Shown piece by piece: positions 27,681-37,600 of a DNA stretch of 64,000 nucleotides. Both the position numbers and the translations under genes were made by a program. The first letter of the stretch is position 1, and the number at the start of each line of letters is the position of its first letter. The DNA is taken from assembly GCA_965221815.1 (NCBI GenBank), contig OZ244915.1, forward strand, positions 2,170,001-2,234,000. The letters are read 5' to 3'. This stretch comes from JAPOXR01 sp965221815. Its GTDB lineage: Bacteria; Pseudomonadota; Alphaproteobacteria; Rhodobacterales; Rhodobacteraceae. Below the pieces are notes generated by a model. It was not told the origin of the DNA. It saw nothing but the letters and a program-made list of their open reading frames with translations, and did no database searches.

Positions 27681-28801
27681 GTGGGGTCACTCGCTATATC
27701 CTCGACAAGGTCGGCGAGATGTTCGGCCGACTTGGGTTGCGCAGCTTTCAGTGCAGCATGCGCCATCGATTCGGCTTGTCTTGGATTCTCCATCAGCAGC
27801 ATCATTTCACGCATCAGGGTTTCGGCAGACGCATCGGCTTCGGACAGGGCAATCGCCGCACCGCAATTTGCCAGCGCCTCAGCATTCGCAGTCTGATGAT
27901 CGTTGGCGGCCGCGGCAAAGGGAATCAAGATGGCCGGGCGTCCAATCACGGCGAGTTCGGCCACCGTCGAGGCACCTGCACGCGCGATGACGAGATGTGC
28001 ACGCGCCATGCGGCGCGGCGCATCAGAAAAAAAATCAGCAATCTCGCATTGCACTCCGGCTTCCTGATAGGTCCGTCCGACCTCTTCTATGCGTCCGGAG
28101 CGGACCTGTTGAACAATATGCAAGTTTCGGCGAATGGAATCGGGTAGCTGCAAGACAGCCGACTGAACGGTCCGGTCCAAGACCTGCGCCCCCTGACTGC
28201 CCCCGAGAACCAGCACTTCAATTCTTCCGTTATCGGGCCAGGAATAGAGGGAATTCGCAAAAGCGAGGACTGTTTCACGCACCGGATTGCCCACAATCAC
28301 TGATCTTACCCCTGCGGGAAGCGTGGTGGAAACAGACCCACATGCCACGAGATTGACATGGCGCGAGAGCACCAGATTGGCCTTGCCGAGCACACTGTTC
28401 TGTTCATGAATCAGCCGCGGTATCCGACGGAGCCAAGCCGCCGCCAAGGGCGGAAACGCGGGATAGCCTCCAAATCCCACAACCGCCGATGGACGCAACC
28501 GGTACATCCCTGTCCAGGCACTGACGATGCCAACGGCCATCATCCACGGGGCAATCAATTGAGCCAATCGCCTGCCCCGATGCAACCCCGCGCTTGTCAC
28601 CATCCGGATTCGTGCAGCCGGTGGAAATTCATGGCTGAATCTGCGCCCGCGGTGATCTGTCCAGAGCTCAATCCGCCAACCGCGTTTGAGCATTTCTTCG
28701 GCGAGAGCCTGTGCCGGGAAAACATGACCCCCGGTGCCCCCTGCCGCAACAATCAGAAGTGGATCAGCCCCGTCCGATGTGCACATGTCGATGAGACTCA
28801 T
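27677..28801 (-). CDS. murG: UDP-GlcNAc:lipid I GlcNAc transferase MurG
   Basis: GT28 glycosyltransferase forming lipid II at the inner membrane face. 374 residues. N-terminal G-loop IVAAGGTGGHVFPA, RLIHEQNSVLGKANLVLSR, VVGNPVRE (here IVGNPVRETV), VLGGSQGAQVLD, and the C-terminal donor site HLVIARAGASTVAELAVIGRPAILIPFAAAANDHQ. Immediately follows ftsW by 18 bases. Confidence 0.96.
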   Translation of the reverse strand: MSLIDMCTSDGADPLLIVAAGGTGGHVFPAQALAEEMLKRGWRIELWTDHRGRRFSHEFPPAARIRMVTSAGLHRGRRLAQLIAPWMMAVGIVSAWTGMYRLRPSAVVGFGGYPAFPPLAAAWLRRIPRLIHEQNSVLGKANLVLSRHVNLVACGSVSTTLPAGVRSVIVGNPVRETVLAFANSLYSWPDNGRIEVLVLGGSQGAQVLDRTVQSAVLQLPDSIRRNLHIVQQVRSGRIEEVGRTYQEAGVQCEIADFFSDAPRRMARAHLVIARAGASTVAELAVIGRPAILIPFAAAANDHQTANAEALANCGAAIALSEADASAETLMREMMLLMENPRQAESMAHAALKAAQPKSAEHLADLVEDIASDPT

Positions 28802-28819
28802 CCGGTCTGCGCATGTCGA

Positions 28820-29998
28820 TCAAATGCGCTCCGACTGCGCATTCAACCCTGCGACTTCGTCCTGTTGCTCCTTGGCCTCGCGGATCAGCACCAGGAGTAA
28901 TCCAAGGGTCAGGCCAGTGGCGACCATCGACGAGCCGCCATAAGAGATCAGCGGCAAAGTCAACCCAGTCGTCGGGAGGAGGCTGACCGCAACTGCGAAA
29001 TGAACAAATGCTTGAATGCTGAACATGGCTGCAAGCCCGGTACCGGCAATCCGAATAAACGGATCACGGGCCTTTTTCACCAATGCGATCGCACGCAAGC
29101 AGACAAATGCAAACAAAGCAATGATGGCCACCACGGCGATGAAGCCGAGTTCCTCGGCAGCGACCGCAATGATGAAATCGGTATGCCCGTCAGCCAGGTG
29201 CCATTTCTCTGTCCCCTGAGCGATTCCCTTGCCGAACTGCCCGCCCTGTTGAATTGCATCCACCGCAATACTGGTTTGGCAATTCGGACTTTCGCAACCT
29301 TCAGTAAAAAGCTTGATTCGGTGCGCGATATGCTCAAAACTATTGTATGCGTAGACGGCAAAGACCACGCCTGCTGCCGCGAGAAACAGGAGGGGCCAAA
29401 GCGCCGCTCCGGAAACAAAGTACACGACACTCCAACCAAAAATATAGAGGATGGTCTGCGCGAAATCCGGCTGCATCATCAGCATCACGCCAATGAAGAC
29501 GGTTATGAGGAAAGAGATGAGGTAACCCCAACGGCTTCCAGACTGCTGTGAACCGGCAATTAACCAGGTACAAGCCATTATGAAACAGGGTTTCAGAAAT
29601 TCCGACGGCTGAATTCCACCAAATCCCAGTGAATACCAGCGAACGGCACCCTTGCCGTAATCACTGCCGAACAATGGCAGCAGGAGCAGGCTCACAAAGA
29701 AAATCCCGAACAATCCAAGGCTCAATCGTCGGGCATTCACCGGATTTATCAGTGACACCACAAACATCAGGGCGAGCGCAAAGGAACCGTACACAACATG
29801 TTTGATGACGTAGACGGAACTGCCGGATGATGACACCCGTTCAGCAAGAGGCGGCGTCGCAACGATGGAGAGAAGAATTCCAATGAAAAACAAGGCAAAG
29901 ATTGCCAAAAGAAATGGATGGTCAACCGTGCGCGTCCAACGCGGCAACAGTGGCTCCCAGCCACTCCTGTACGTCAACCCATGAACGATATCTGTCAT
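28820..29998 (-). CDS. ftsW: Peptidoglycan glycosyltransferase FtsW
   Basis: SEDS-family polymerase of the divisome, an integral membrane protein with about ten spans. 392 residues. Motifs seen: GAVRWYSLGFGGIQPSEFLKP, LMMQPDFAQTILYIFGWSV, KWHLADGHTDFIIAVAAEELG (the HTDFI-x7-E signature) and the C-terminal LPTTGLTLPLISYGGSSM. A 177-base gap precedes it on the minus strand (29999-30175), the longest between mraZ and murC. Confidence 0.95.
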   Translation of the reverse strand: MTDIVHGLTYRSGWEPLLPRWTRTVDHPFLLAIFALFFIGILLSIVATPPLAERVSSSGSSVYVIKHVVYGSFALALMFVVSLINPVNARRLSLGLFGIFFVSLLLLPLFGSDYGKGAVRWYSLGFGGIQPSEFLKPCFIMACTWLIAGSQQSGSRWGYLISFLITVFIGVMLMMQPDFAQTILYIFGWSVVYFVSGAALWPLLFLAAAGVVFAVYAYNSFEHIAHRIKLFTEGCESPNCQTSIAVDAIQQGGQFGKGIAQGTEKWHLADGHTDFIIAVAAEELGFIAVVAIIALFAFVCLRAIALVKKARDPFIRIAGTGLAAMFSIQAFVHFAVAVSLLPTTGLTLPLISYGGSSMVATGLTLGLLLVLIREAKEQQDEVAGLNAQSERI

Positions 29999-30175
29999 TC
30001 GTCAGCCTGTATAAATTTTAACTCGATCATTCTTCGACTCTTGGCGGCCGAATGCGCATGATCATAGCAGTCAAGGAGGCTTTTTCAAGTGCATTTTGGC
30101 AATTTGGTCTGGCCATGACCCTAAAGAGGAGGCTGGAGCTCAGTCCATTTGAGCCCTGTGCAACACGATCCGCAA

Positions 30176-31561
30176 CTACGATTCAGAGTGCGCGAAACAG
30201 CGCTTGACCTCACTGACAAAATGATCTCCACGCGCCTCAAAATCCCGATATTGGTCGAAACTCGCCGCCGCTGGTGAGAAGAGCAGCGTCTCGCCGTTCC
30301 TGGCTTCGCCCCATGCAAGTTCGACTGCCCGCGAAACGGTTTCGCAAATCACGTGTGGCGTCGCTCCAAGCTGGTCAGCAAATTCCGGTGCTGACTTCCC
30401 CACAAGATAAGCCTTGATCACATTGTTCAGCCTATTCTGCAGAATTGAAATTCCTCCCTCCTTCGCCAACCCTCCGGCAATCCAACGGATGCGGGGAAAT
30501 GCGTCCAGAGCCATTCCGGTGCTGACCGCATTTGTCGCCTTGGAATCGTTGACACACAGGATACCGTTGAATCGGCCGACCACCTGACTCCGATGAGGCA
30601 GCCCTGTAAACCGGCACAGTCCGGCGGCAATGTCCTGGTTCGACAATCCAAGCGCATGACAGACTGCCGAGGCCGCACAGGCATTCTGATGATTGTGCGG
30701 ACCGCTCAAACCGGGCATGTCCGTCAATCTGCAGATCACGGTGGAGTGGCCATGTATGCGGGAAACCAGGTTGCCATCACGGGCAAAGACGGCATCATCA
30801 AACTGAGACAGGTCTTGGGACGAAGAAATGCGTATCAATCGTGGCGACTGGCATTGCGCGGCCAGGAAGCGCCCTTCCTGCTCATCAACACCGACAACGG
30901 ACCATTGTGGCAACGACATGTTGAACACCCGGCTCTTTGCCGCAAAATAACCACCAAGCCCCCCATGTCGGTCCAGATGATCTTCCGAGAAATTGAGAAA
31001 TACGGCAATTGTCGGTTTGAGCTGACGTGCCAGTTCACCCTGATAAGACGACAGTTCAAGAACCACGGTCTCGCCGGGTTCGATCGGATCACCGGCGAGA
31101 ACCGATTCACCAAAATTACCCGCCAGGCGCGACAGACGTTTGAAATGCGATAATATCGAGTGGATCAATGCCGCCGTTGTCGATTTTCCGTTGGATCCGG
31201 TGACAGCGACTGTTGTTGGCAGATGTGACATCTGCTGCAGATTTGCAAAATACAATCCAATATCATTGTCGAGCGGGACGCCCGCGCGCAATGCCGTATT
31301 GACGATCGGATGCGGCTGCGGGTAGAGGAAGGGTATTCCGGGAGAGACCACCAGACACGCGATTGAATCCCAGTCCCGCATGTCACCCAGTTCGTGCAAA
31401 GTGATGCCCTGCTCGCATGCGCGTTTGCGCGCCGTGTCCGAATCATCCCAGCACCAGACCTCGGCCCCCATACGGGTCAGGAAATGCGCCGCCGCTGTTC
31501 CGGTACGTCCTAATCCGAGCACGGCATAGCGGCGGTCGCGCAAATGCTCCAACAGACTCAT
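30176..31561 (-). CDS. murD: UDP-N-acetylmuramoyl-L-alanine--D-glutamate ligase MurD
   Basis: Mur ligase adding D-Glu. 461 residues. VLGLGRTGTAAAHFL at the N-terminus, VVSPGIPF, ATP loop VTGSNGKSTTAALI, LELSSYQGE, NFSEDHLDRHGGLGGY, VNDSKATN and WIAGGLAKEGG. The start codon overlaps the mraY stop by one base (TGATG). Confidence 0.96.
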   Translation of the reverse strand: MSLLEHLRDRRYAVLGLGRTGTAAAHFLTRMGAEVWCWDDSDTARKRACEQGITLHELGDMRDWDSIACLVVSPGIPFLYPQPHPIVNTALRAGVPLDNDIGLYFANLQQMSHLPTTVAVTGSNGKSTTAALIHSILSHFKRLSRLAGNFGESVLAGDPIEPGETVVLELSSYQGELARQLKPTIAVFLNFSEDHLDRHGGLGGYFAAKSRVFNMSLPQWSVVGVDEQEGRFLAAQCQSPRLIRISSSQDLSQFDDAVFARDGNLVSRIHGHSTVICRLTDMPGLSGPHNHQNACAASAVCHALGLSNQDIAAGLCRFTGLPHRSQVVGRFNGILCVNDSKATNAVSTGMALDAFPRIRWIAGGLAKEGGISILQNRLNNVIKAYLVGKSAPEFADQLGATPHVICETVSRAVELAWGEARNGETLLFSPAAASFDQYRDFEARGDHFVSEVKRCFAHSES

Positions 31562-32646
31562 CAGCGCACTTTAAGTGTCGCCAGCCCGGCAAGCGCAAGA
31601 ATGAGGGCGATGATCCAAAACCTGATGACAATCTGCGACTCCGTCCAACCACGTTTTTCGAAATGGTGATGGATCGGTGCCATCAGAAAAATACGATTGC
31701 CGGTGGCCTTGAAATAGAGCACCTGAATGATGACGCTGAGGGCTTCAACAACGAACAATCCACCCACAATCGCGAGGACGAGTTCGTGTTTGGTGGCCAC
31801 GGCAATGGCACCAACTGCCCCACCCAGCGACAGCGATCCGGTGTCGCCCATGAAGACCTCTGCCGGTGGGGCATTATACCAGAGAAATCCGAGGCCTCCA
31901 CCGATGATCCCGGCGGAAAACACCATGAGCTCCCCGGTTCCCGGGACATAATGGACCTCGAGATAATCGGTAAAGTCGACCCGCCCAACGGCATAAGCGA
32001 TAATCCCCAGGGTCCCCGCTACGATCATGACCGGCATAATTGCCAACCCATCCAACCCATCGGTCAGATTCACTGCATTGGCTGAACCGACAATCACGAT
32101 CACCGCAAAAGGAACAAAAAGAATGCCGAGATCAACAAGAAAATCTTTCAGAATCGGAAAGGCAAGTGCACCCGCCAACTCAACGGGATGGGCGTAAAGC
32201 GCCGCACCTGAAGCGATTCCGGCGATGACGATTCCGGCGATGATCCGGATGCCTGAACCGAGTCCTTTGTGGCTTTGCCGCGACACTTTCTGATAATCAT
32301 CGAAAAAGCCGATGGTGCCGAATCCAATGGTCACAAACAGGGCGATCCACACATAGATATTATCAAGGCGCGCCCAGAGAAGCGTCGAAATAATCATCGC
32401 CCCAAGGATCAAAATCCCTCCCATCGTCGGAGTTCCCGACTTGCCCTCGATATGGCTCTCAGGGCCGTCTTCACGAATCGGCTGTCCGTTTTTCTGCCGT
32501 TGCCGCAGAAAATTAATAAACGGCTTTCCGAAAATAAAGACGAAGAGAAGTGCCGTGAGCAGAGCACCACTGGCACGAAATGTAATATAGCGGAAGAGAT
32601 TGAAAATATCGCCGCCCTCGGCAAAGCCGCTCAACAACTCAAACAA
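31561..32646 (-). CDS. mraY: Phospho-N-acetylmuramoyl-pentapeptide transferase MraY
   Basis: Polytopic membrane enzyme producing lipid I. 361 residues with about ten spans. Signature segments: KSGTPTMGGILIL, the catalytic IGFFDDYQKVSR, SANAVNLTDGLDGLA, VFMGDTGSLSLGGA and LMAPIHHHFEKRGWTE. ATG 32646. Separated from murF by a 300-base interval that contains a small ORF. Confidence 0.97.
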   Translation of the reverse strand: MFELLSGFAEGGDIFNLFRYITFRASGALLTALLFVFIFGKPFINFLRQRQKNGQPIREDGPESHIEGKSGTPTMGGILILGAMIISTLLWARLDNIYVWIALFVTIGFGTIGFFDDYQKVSRQSHKGLGSGIRIIAGIVIAGIASGAALYAHPVELAGALAFPILKDFLVDLGILFVPFAVIVIVGSANAVNLTDGLDGLAIMPVMIVAGTLGIIAYAVGRVDFTDYLEVHYVPGTGELMVFSAGIIGGGLGFLWYNAPPAEVFMGDTGSLSLGGAVGAIAVATKHELVLAIVGGLFVVEALSVIIQVLYFKATGNRIFLMAPIHHHFEKRGWTESQIVIRFWIIALILALAGLATLKVR

Positions 32647-32743
32647 TTCGTGACCTCCTGCCCATCTTCTGGTTCCTTCCCTATGGTTGCAGCAGATTCA
32701 CCTTGCAGGCTCAAACCCATGCCGTCACCGCAGCTTGTGACCA

Positions 32744-32929
32744 TCAATCCTTAATGCCAAACAGACGTTGTTCACAATCTGCCGGATGCAGGCTGCGTTG
32801 GATCCACGTGCCCCCTCGCCTTGCGACCGGCTTGTTCAGCGGTGAATTGACAGGTCTTTCAGCCTGAAAAACGCCCTTCGTGACTGTTATCGCCGCCCAA
32901 TCGTGCGTTGCGTGATACGTGATTTTCAT
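32744..32929 (-). CDS. Small hypothetical protein between murF and mraY
   Basis: A 61-residue ORF starting MKITYHATHDWAAITVTKG at ATG 32929, 17 bases after the murF stop and eight bases after a purine-rich GAGGGG. It ends 97 bases before mraY. Basic, without a membrane span or signal peptide. The position, co-orientation and SD favour translation, but I recognise no family and an extra gene at this point is unusual for dcw clusters. It could also be random reading frame in a spacer. Confidence 0.4.
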   Translation of the reverse strand: MKITYHATHDWAAITVTKGVFQAERPVNSPLNKPVARRGGTWIQRSLHPADCEQRLFGIKD

Positions 32930-32945
32930 GGTTTCACCCCTCTTC

Positions 32946-34373
32946 TTATCCGCGCAGTGGCACCGAGTCGTCATGTAATTCACGGATTGCATCGACAACA
33001 AGCGCAAGGCGCGAAGCCTTTGATCCTTTGACCAATACCGTATCTCCGGGCAAGAGGAGCTGGCCCATGATGGCAACAAGGCCGTCTGCTGATTCACGCC
33101 ACTCCCCGCGCATATCCGGTTTCAACTGTGCATGGAGATGCTTCATCAATGGACCCACACAATGGATAACAGAGATCTTCTTGATTGATGGAATCGTTGC
33201 CAATTCTGCGTGCAGCCTGTCTTCCGCGGGCCCAAGCTCAAGCATGTCCCCCATGATCACGACAGATCGACCGCTTGACTGCCGGTCAGTCGAGCATCGC
33301 ATCGCCATCGCATCAATTGCCGCTTCAACCGACACCGGATTGGCATTGTATGAATCATCGATAAGGGACACGGGAGGACGGTCAGGATGCAGGCTGATTT
33401 CCGAGACATCGCCGCGGCCAGTCGGTGGTTGCCAGTCGCGCAGGGCGATCGCGGCGAGATCTGGATCGGCACCAACGGATTCAGCAGCAGCAATCGCACC
33501 CAACGCATTGCGCGCAAAATGCGCGCCGAATGACCTCAGCATAACGCATTGGTGCCAACCATCCCGTTGAAATTTCATCACCGTACCATTGGCTACCGCC
33601 CGGACATCCTCCAATCGGTAGCGATCGCCCGCCTCAAAGCCAAATCGTATAATCTCATCCGCCCCCACCTCCTGCGCCCGGCTCTCCAGAATCGGCATAC
33701 AGGGTGCACCCGAATAGAAAACCGCAATCCCGGAATCCTCCAGACCGGAAAATATGTCAGCCTTCTCTTCGGCAATTGTCTCCAACCCGTCGAAAGCCGC
33801 AAGATGTGCCGGGGCAATTTCGGTGATGATACCGACATGTGGGCGAGTCAGACTGGCCAAAGGTGCAATTTCTCCAGGATGATTCATGCCGATTTCAATG
33901 ATCGCAAATTCGGTGTCGCGTGGCATGCTCGCCAAGGTCAAAGGGACTCCCCAATGATTGTTGAAACTGCCGCGTGCAGCATGCGTGAGACCCTCGCGCT
34001 GCAGGATGGTCTGGAGCATTTCCTTGGTTGAGGTCTTGCCCACCGAACCGGTCACCGCAATAACTTTTCCTGCCATCTGTTGGCGTCTCCACAGGGCCAG
34101 TCGACGGAGGGCCGCCTCGGTGTCGGAGACCATCAGCAAGGCGGAATCTCGGGGCAACCCTTCAGGTCGACGCGACACCATCGCTGCCGTGGCACCGGCC
34201 TCGAATGCGGCGGAGACGAAATCATGTCCGTCCCGCCGATCTGTCAGGGCAATAAACAGGTCACCGGGCGACAGGCTGCGCGAATCTATTGATATGCCAT
34301 TGGCAACCCAGGATCCCTGCGCTTCACCGCCACATGCCTGCGCCGCTTCATTTGACGTCCACAAAGTCCTCAT
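32946..34373 (-). CDS. murF: UDP-MurNAc-tripeptide--D-Ala-D-Ala ligase MurF
   Basis: Last cytoplasmic ligase of the pentapeptide precursor. 475 residues. SIDSRSLSPGDLFIAL at the N-terminus, ATP loop VTGSVGKTSTKEML, GSFNNHWGVPLTL, EIGMNHPGEI, SLIDDSYNANPVSVEAAI, VIMGDMLELG and the C-terminal LVKGSKASRL. Overlaps murE by 4 bases (ATGA). Confidence 0.96.
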   Translation of the reverse strand: MRTLWTSNEAAQACGGEAQGSWVANGISIDSRSLSPGDLFIALTDRRDGHDFVSAAFEAGATAAMVSRRPEGLPRDSALLMVSDTEAALRRLALWRRQQMAGKVIAVTGSVGKTSTKEMLQTILQREGLTHAARGSFNNHWGVPLTLASMPRDTEFAIIEIGMNHPGEIAPLASLTRPHVGIITEIAPAHLAAFDGLETIAEEKADIFSGLEDSGIAVFYSGAPCMPILESRAQEVGADEIIRFGFEAGDRYRLEDVRAVANGTVMKFQRDGWHQCVMLRSFGAHFARNALGAIAAAESVGADPDLAAIALRDWQPPTGRGDVSEISLHPDRPPVSLIDDSYNANPVSVEAAIDAMAMRCSTDRQSSGRSVVIMGDMLELGPAEDRLHAELATIPSIKKISVIHCVGPLMKHLHAQLKPDMRGEWRESADGLVAIMGQLLLPGDTVLVKGSKASRLALVVDAIRELHDDSVPLRG

Positions 34374-35878
34374 GCGTCCTCGCCATCGAGTGCCCTGACC
34401 GCAATGCTCGCCTGTTCAAAATCATCGAACGGCAGAATCATTTCATTGATTTCCTGACCGGTTTCGTGTCCCTTGCCGGCGACAAGAAGGACATCGCCTG
34501 CCTCGAGCAGGGCAACTGCCCGCACGATCGCTTCCGCCCGGTCCGGAACTTCAAGCGAATCAGGGCAGCCCTGCAAGATAGCGGAACGAATCTCGGCAGG
34601 ATTCTCACCTCGCGGATTATCGTCAGTGACGATTGCCTGATCCGCATGGCGACAGGCGACCTGTCCCATCAGAGGCCTCTTGTGGCGATCGCGATCGCCG
34701 CCGGCCCCGAACAGGACCAGGAGCCGTCCGGAATAGTGTCTTCGCAACGATTCCAGCGATGCACGTAAACCATCCGGCGTATGCGCGTAATCGACAAAGA
34801 CCGCTGCACCATTCTCTCGAATGGCTGCCAGTTGCAGCCGGCCGCGCACGGGTGCAATTTCACTGAGAGCTGTAAAAACATATCCCGGTTCCTCACCGGT
34901 GGCGATCGCCAGTCCCGCTGCCGTTAACGCGTTCCAGGCCTGAAAATCCCCCATCAATGGAAGATTGATTTCATATTTTTCCTGCAGATAGGCGAAACGA
35001 ATGCGCTGCCCGCTGCGGTGGAGAGTTTGATCCAGAAGAGTCAGGTCGCTGGCCTTCTCTCCGACTGAAATCAGTTGCTGGCCTCGCGCTCGCACGATCT
35101 CTTCGATTTCCCGACCCCTGTCCCCTCCGGTACAAACAACCGCGATTCCGTCGGGAGGTAATATCCGCGTGAACAATCCTGCCTTCGCAGCGAGATAGGA
35201 AGCGAAATCCCCATGATAATCGAGATGATCATGCGTGAGGTTGGTGAATGCCGCGGCAGATAAAGGAACAGCATCAAGGCGTCTTTGTGACAGGCCATGT
35301 GACGAGGCCTCCATCGCCACATGTGTGACCCCGTGAAGCGCGGCCTCGGCGAGGCGTGCATGGAGCGTCACCGGATCCGGCGTCGTATGATCAAGGCGTC
35401 CGGACCATGCGCCGCAAATTCCGAGCGTCCCAAAACTGCAGGCAGCGTGCCCTTTTGACTGCCAGATCTGCTGACAGATCGATGCAACAGAGGTCTTTCC
35501 ATTGGTGCCCGTTACGGCGGCGATAATTTCCGGGGGGCGACCAAACCAACGCGAAGCAGCGATCGCCAGAGCGGCGCGTGGATTATCGACCGCGATAATC
35601 CGGGGGGCGGTGACCTGGCGTTGTGACTGAATAATGGCCTGCCCCCTGGAGTCCGTCAGGATCACCGCCGCACCGCGGGCGATGGCTTCTGCAGCGAAAT
35701 CTGCACCATGATGGTGGATCCCGGGTAAAGCCGCAAAAAGCCCACCTTCGGTCACGGTGTGGCTATTGGCTGAAAGTGCAGAAATCGGAAGGTCAGGTTG
35801 CGGCGATGATCCGATGCCAAGTTCGCTCAGCAAGCGTTTGCCCGTCTCCGATCCCGTTACATCGCCAATCGCAGTCAT
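34370..35878 (-). CDS. murE: UDP-MurNAc-L-Ala-D-Glu:meso-diaminopimelate ligase MurE
   Basis: Adds the third stem residue. 502 residues. SANSHTVTEGGLFAALPG, ATP loop VTGTNGKTSVASIC, TTPDPVTLHARLAEA, MEASSHGLSQRR, FTNLTHDHLDYHG, VDYAHTPDGL, and the specificity motif TDDNPRGE. The DNPR motif is the one associated with meso-DAP (Gram-negative peptidoglycan). C-terminal GKGHETGQ. Six bases follow the ftsI stop. Confidence 0.97.
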   Translation of the reverse strand: MTAIGDVTGSETGKRLLSELGIGSSPQPDLPISALSANSHTVTEGGLFAALPGIHHHGADFAAEAIARGAAVILTDSRGQAIIQSQRQVTAPRIIAVDNPRAALAIAASRWFGRPPEIIAAVTGTNGKTSVASICQQIWQSKGHAACSFGTLGICGAWSGRLDHTTPDPVTLHARLAEAALHGVTHVAMEASSHGLSQRRLDAVPLSAAAFTNLTHDHLDYHGDFASYLAAKAGLFTRILPPDGIAVVCTGGDRGREIEEIVRARGQQLISVGEKASDLTLLDQTLHRSGQRIRFAYLQEKYEINLPLMGDFQAWNALTAAGLAIATGEEPGYVFTALSEIAPVRGRLQLAAIRENGAAVFVDYAHTPDGLRASLESLRRHYSGRLLVLFGAGGDRDRHKRPLMGQVACRHADQAIVTDDNPRGENPAEIRSAILQGCPDSLEVPDRAEAIVRAVALLEAGDVLLVAGKGHETGQEINEMILPFDDFEQASIAVRALDGEDA

Positions 35879-35884
35879 GAATGA

Positions 35885-37600
35885 TCAATTCCGCGCTGCA
35901 ATCCGTTGCTCATTTGGATCAAGTCCAAGCAGCGGAGCCACTTTCTCAATGATCACAGTTGCGACCGGTACCGCCGTTCTGCCGGCCGATCTTTCCCATT
36001 TCGAACCGTCCCCGGATGTCCCTTCATCAAGCGTCACGACAAGCGCATAACGGGGGTTGTCTGTCGGAAAGACAGACGCGAAAGTCGCCAAAACTTTCTC
36101 CTGGTAGTAACCGCCTTCGGGTCTTTGTTTATCCGCAGTCCCGGTCTTTCCGCCAATTGCGACCTCGGGAATATTGGCACCCCGTGCCGTACCATCGGTG
36201 ACCACCGCGCGCAGCAACTCAACAGCCGCACGGGACGTTTCCTCACTGATGACGCGATCTGTTGCCGGCCCCATATCCGTGCGTTTTAATATCGTCGGGG
36301 TCACGCGGAAGCCCCCATTGACCAGTGTCGCATAGGCTGCCGCCAGCTGCACCTGCGTCACTGCGACCCCGTGACCGTAGGAAATTGTCGCTGTCTCCAA
36401 TTCCGTCCACCGACTGGGAGTCAATGGTCCGACATTTTGTGCCTCGGTGAATTCAATGCCTGATTTTTCAAGAAGACCCAACTGCGAGAGAAAATCGCGC
36501 TGTTTGGCACTACCAATATTGAGTGCAAGCTGCGCCACACCGGCATTTGAACTTTGCGCGATGACATCTCTCAGGGTCAACATCTTGTCGCCGCGTTCCG
36601 TCGATCTGATCTTGTAGCGGCCGAGCCTGAAGCTTTGATTGGAAATCATTGAATCGGGTGTGACGTGACCCAGTTCAATGGCCTGCACCGCGGCAAAGAT
36701 CTTGAAAGTTGAACCAAATTCGAAGACACCCTGCACCGGATCACAAAACAGTTCAGAACTCTGGTGATCAGCGCGGGCATTGGGGTCGAAATCAGGCAGT
36801 GAGACCAGGGCATGGATTTCACCAGTCTGCACGTCCATCAAGACTGCGCTTGCCCTGTTGGCCTGATATTCTTCCTTGCCTCGTGCCAGATATTTGGCAA
36901 CCGCATTCTGAACCCGGGAGTCAATCGATAGTTCCAGTGGTTGATGCGACTGCCCGGGTGCCGTGAGGCGTGCATCCATATGATGTTCGACACCCGCATT
37001 GCCAACTATCACTGCCGAATTGACCGCTGCATCCCCATAGGTCGTGCCGCCCAGAATATGTGCGGCCAATTTTCCTTTTGGATAAACTCGCACTGGTCGT
37101 CGACCGAAATGAAGGCCTGGCTCACCCAGATCGTGCACGTCCTGTTTCTGTTCAGGTGTCAATCTCTGCTTGATCCAGATAAATTTTCGACCGCTGGTCA
37201 GAGCGGCCGCCAGCCTGTCAGGATCGATGTCATCAATTAATGCAGCGAGTTGGATGGCGACTCGTCGACGCGCTTCGTCTCCATTCATTTCATGCGGATG
37301 GGCATACAGGGCATAACCTGACACCGTCATTGCCAGTTCTTCGCCGTTGCGATCAACGATATCAGCCCTGCTGAATTCTTGCTTCGGCACATCGCGGTGG
37401 ATTTGAAGGCTGTCCGGGTTGGTCAAACCGATCTCCACCACGCGTACGGCCACAATGAGAAAGAGTATGAGAAAACCGAGACTGACAAAGACCTGTCGGT
37501 CCGCGACTCGTGTCGCCCACGACCGCAATGAGGCATCACGCGGCCAGAATTTGATGCGTTCGCGCCAGTTACGGCCGCGCTGACCGAAAACGCGAGTCAT
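35885..37600 (-). CDS. ftsI: Peptidoglycan D,D-transpeptidase FtsI (PBP3)
   Basis: Septal class B penicillin-binding protein. 571 residues. One N-terminal span (FVSLGFLILFLIVAVRVVEIGL, about residues 38-59), pedestal domain with DIVDRNGEELA, and the transpeptidase with the three motifs STFK (near residue 298), SSN in AQSSNAG, and KTGT in GGKTGTADKQ (near 480). Overlaps ftsL by 4 bases. Confidence 0.96.
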   Translation of the reverse strand: MTRVFGQRGRNWRERIKFWPRDASLRSWATRVADRQVFVSLGFLILFLIVAVRVVEIGLTNPDSLQIHRDVPKQEFSRADIVDRNGEELAMTVSGYALYAHPHEMNGDEARRRVAIQLAALIDDIDPDRLAAALTSGRKFIWIKQRLTPEQKQDVHDLGEPGLHFGRRPVRVYPKGKLAAHILGGTTYGDAAVNSAVIVGNAGVEHHMDARLTAPGQSHQPLELSIDSRVQNAVAKYLARGKEEYQANRASAVLMDVQTGEIHALVSLPDFDPNARADHQSSELFCDPVQGVFEFGSTFKIFAAVQAIELGHVTPDSMISNQSFRLGRYKIRSTERGDKMLTLRDVIAQSSNAGVAQLALNIGSAKQRDFLSQLGLLEKSGIEFTEAQNVGPLTPSRWTELETATISYGHGVAVTQVQLAAAYATLVNGGFRVTPTILKRTDMGPATDRVISEETSRAAVELLRAVVTDGTARGANIPEVAIGGKTGTADKQRPEGGYYQEKVLATFASVFPTDNPRYALVVTLDEGTSGDGSKWERSAGRTAVPVATVIIEKVAPLLGLDPNEQRIAARN

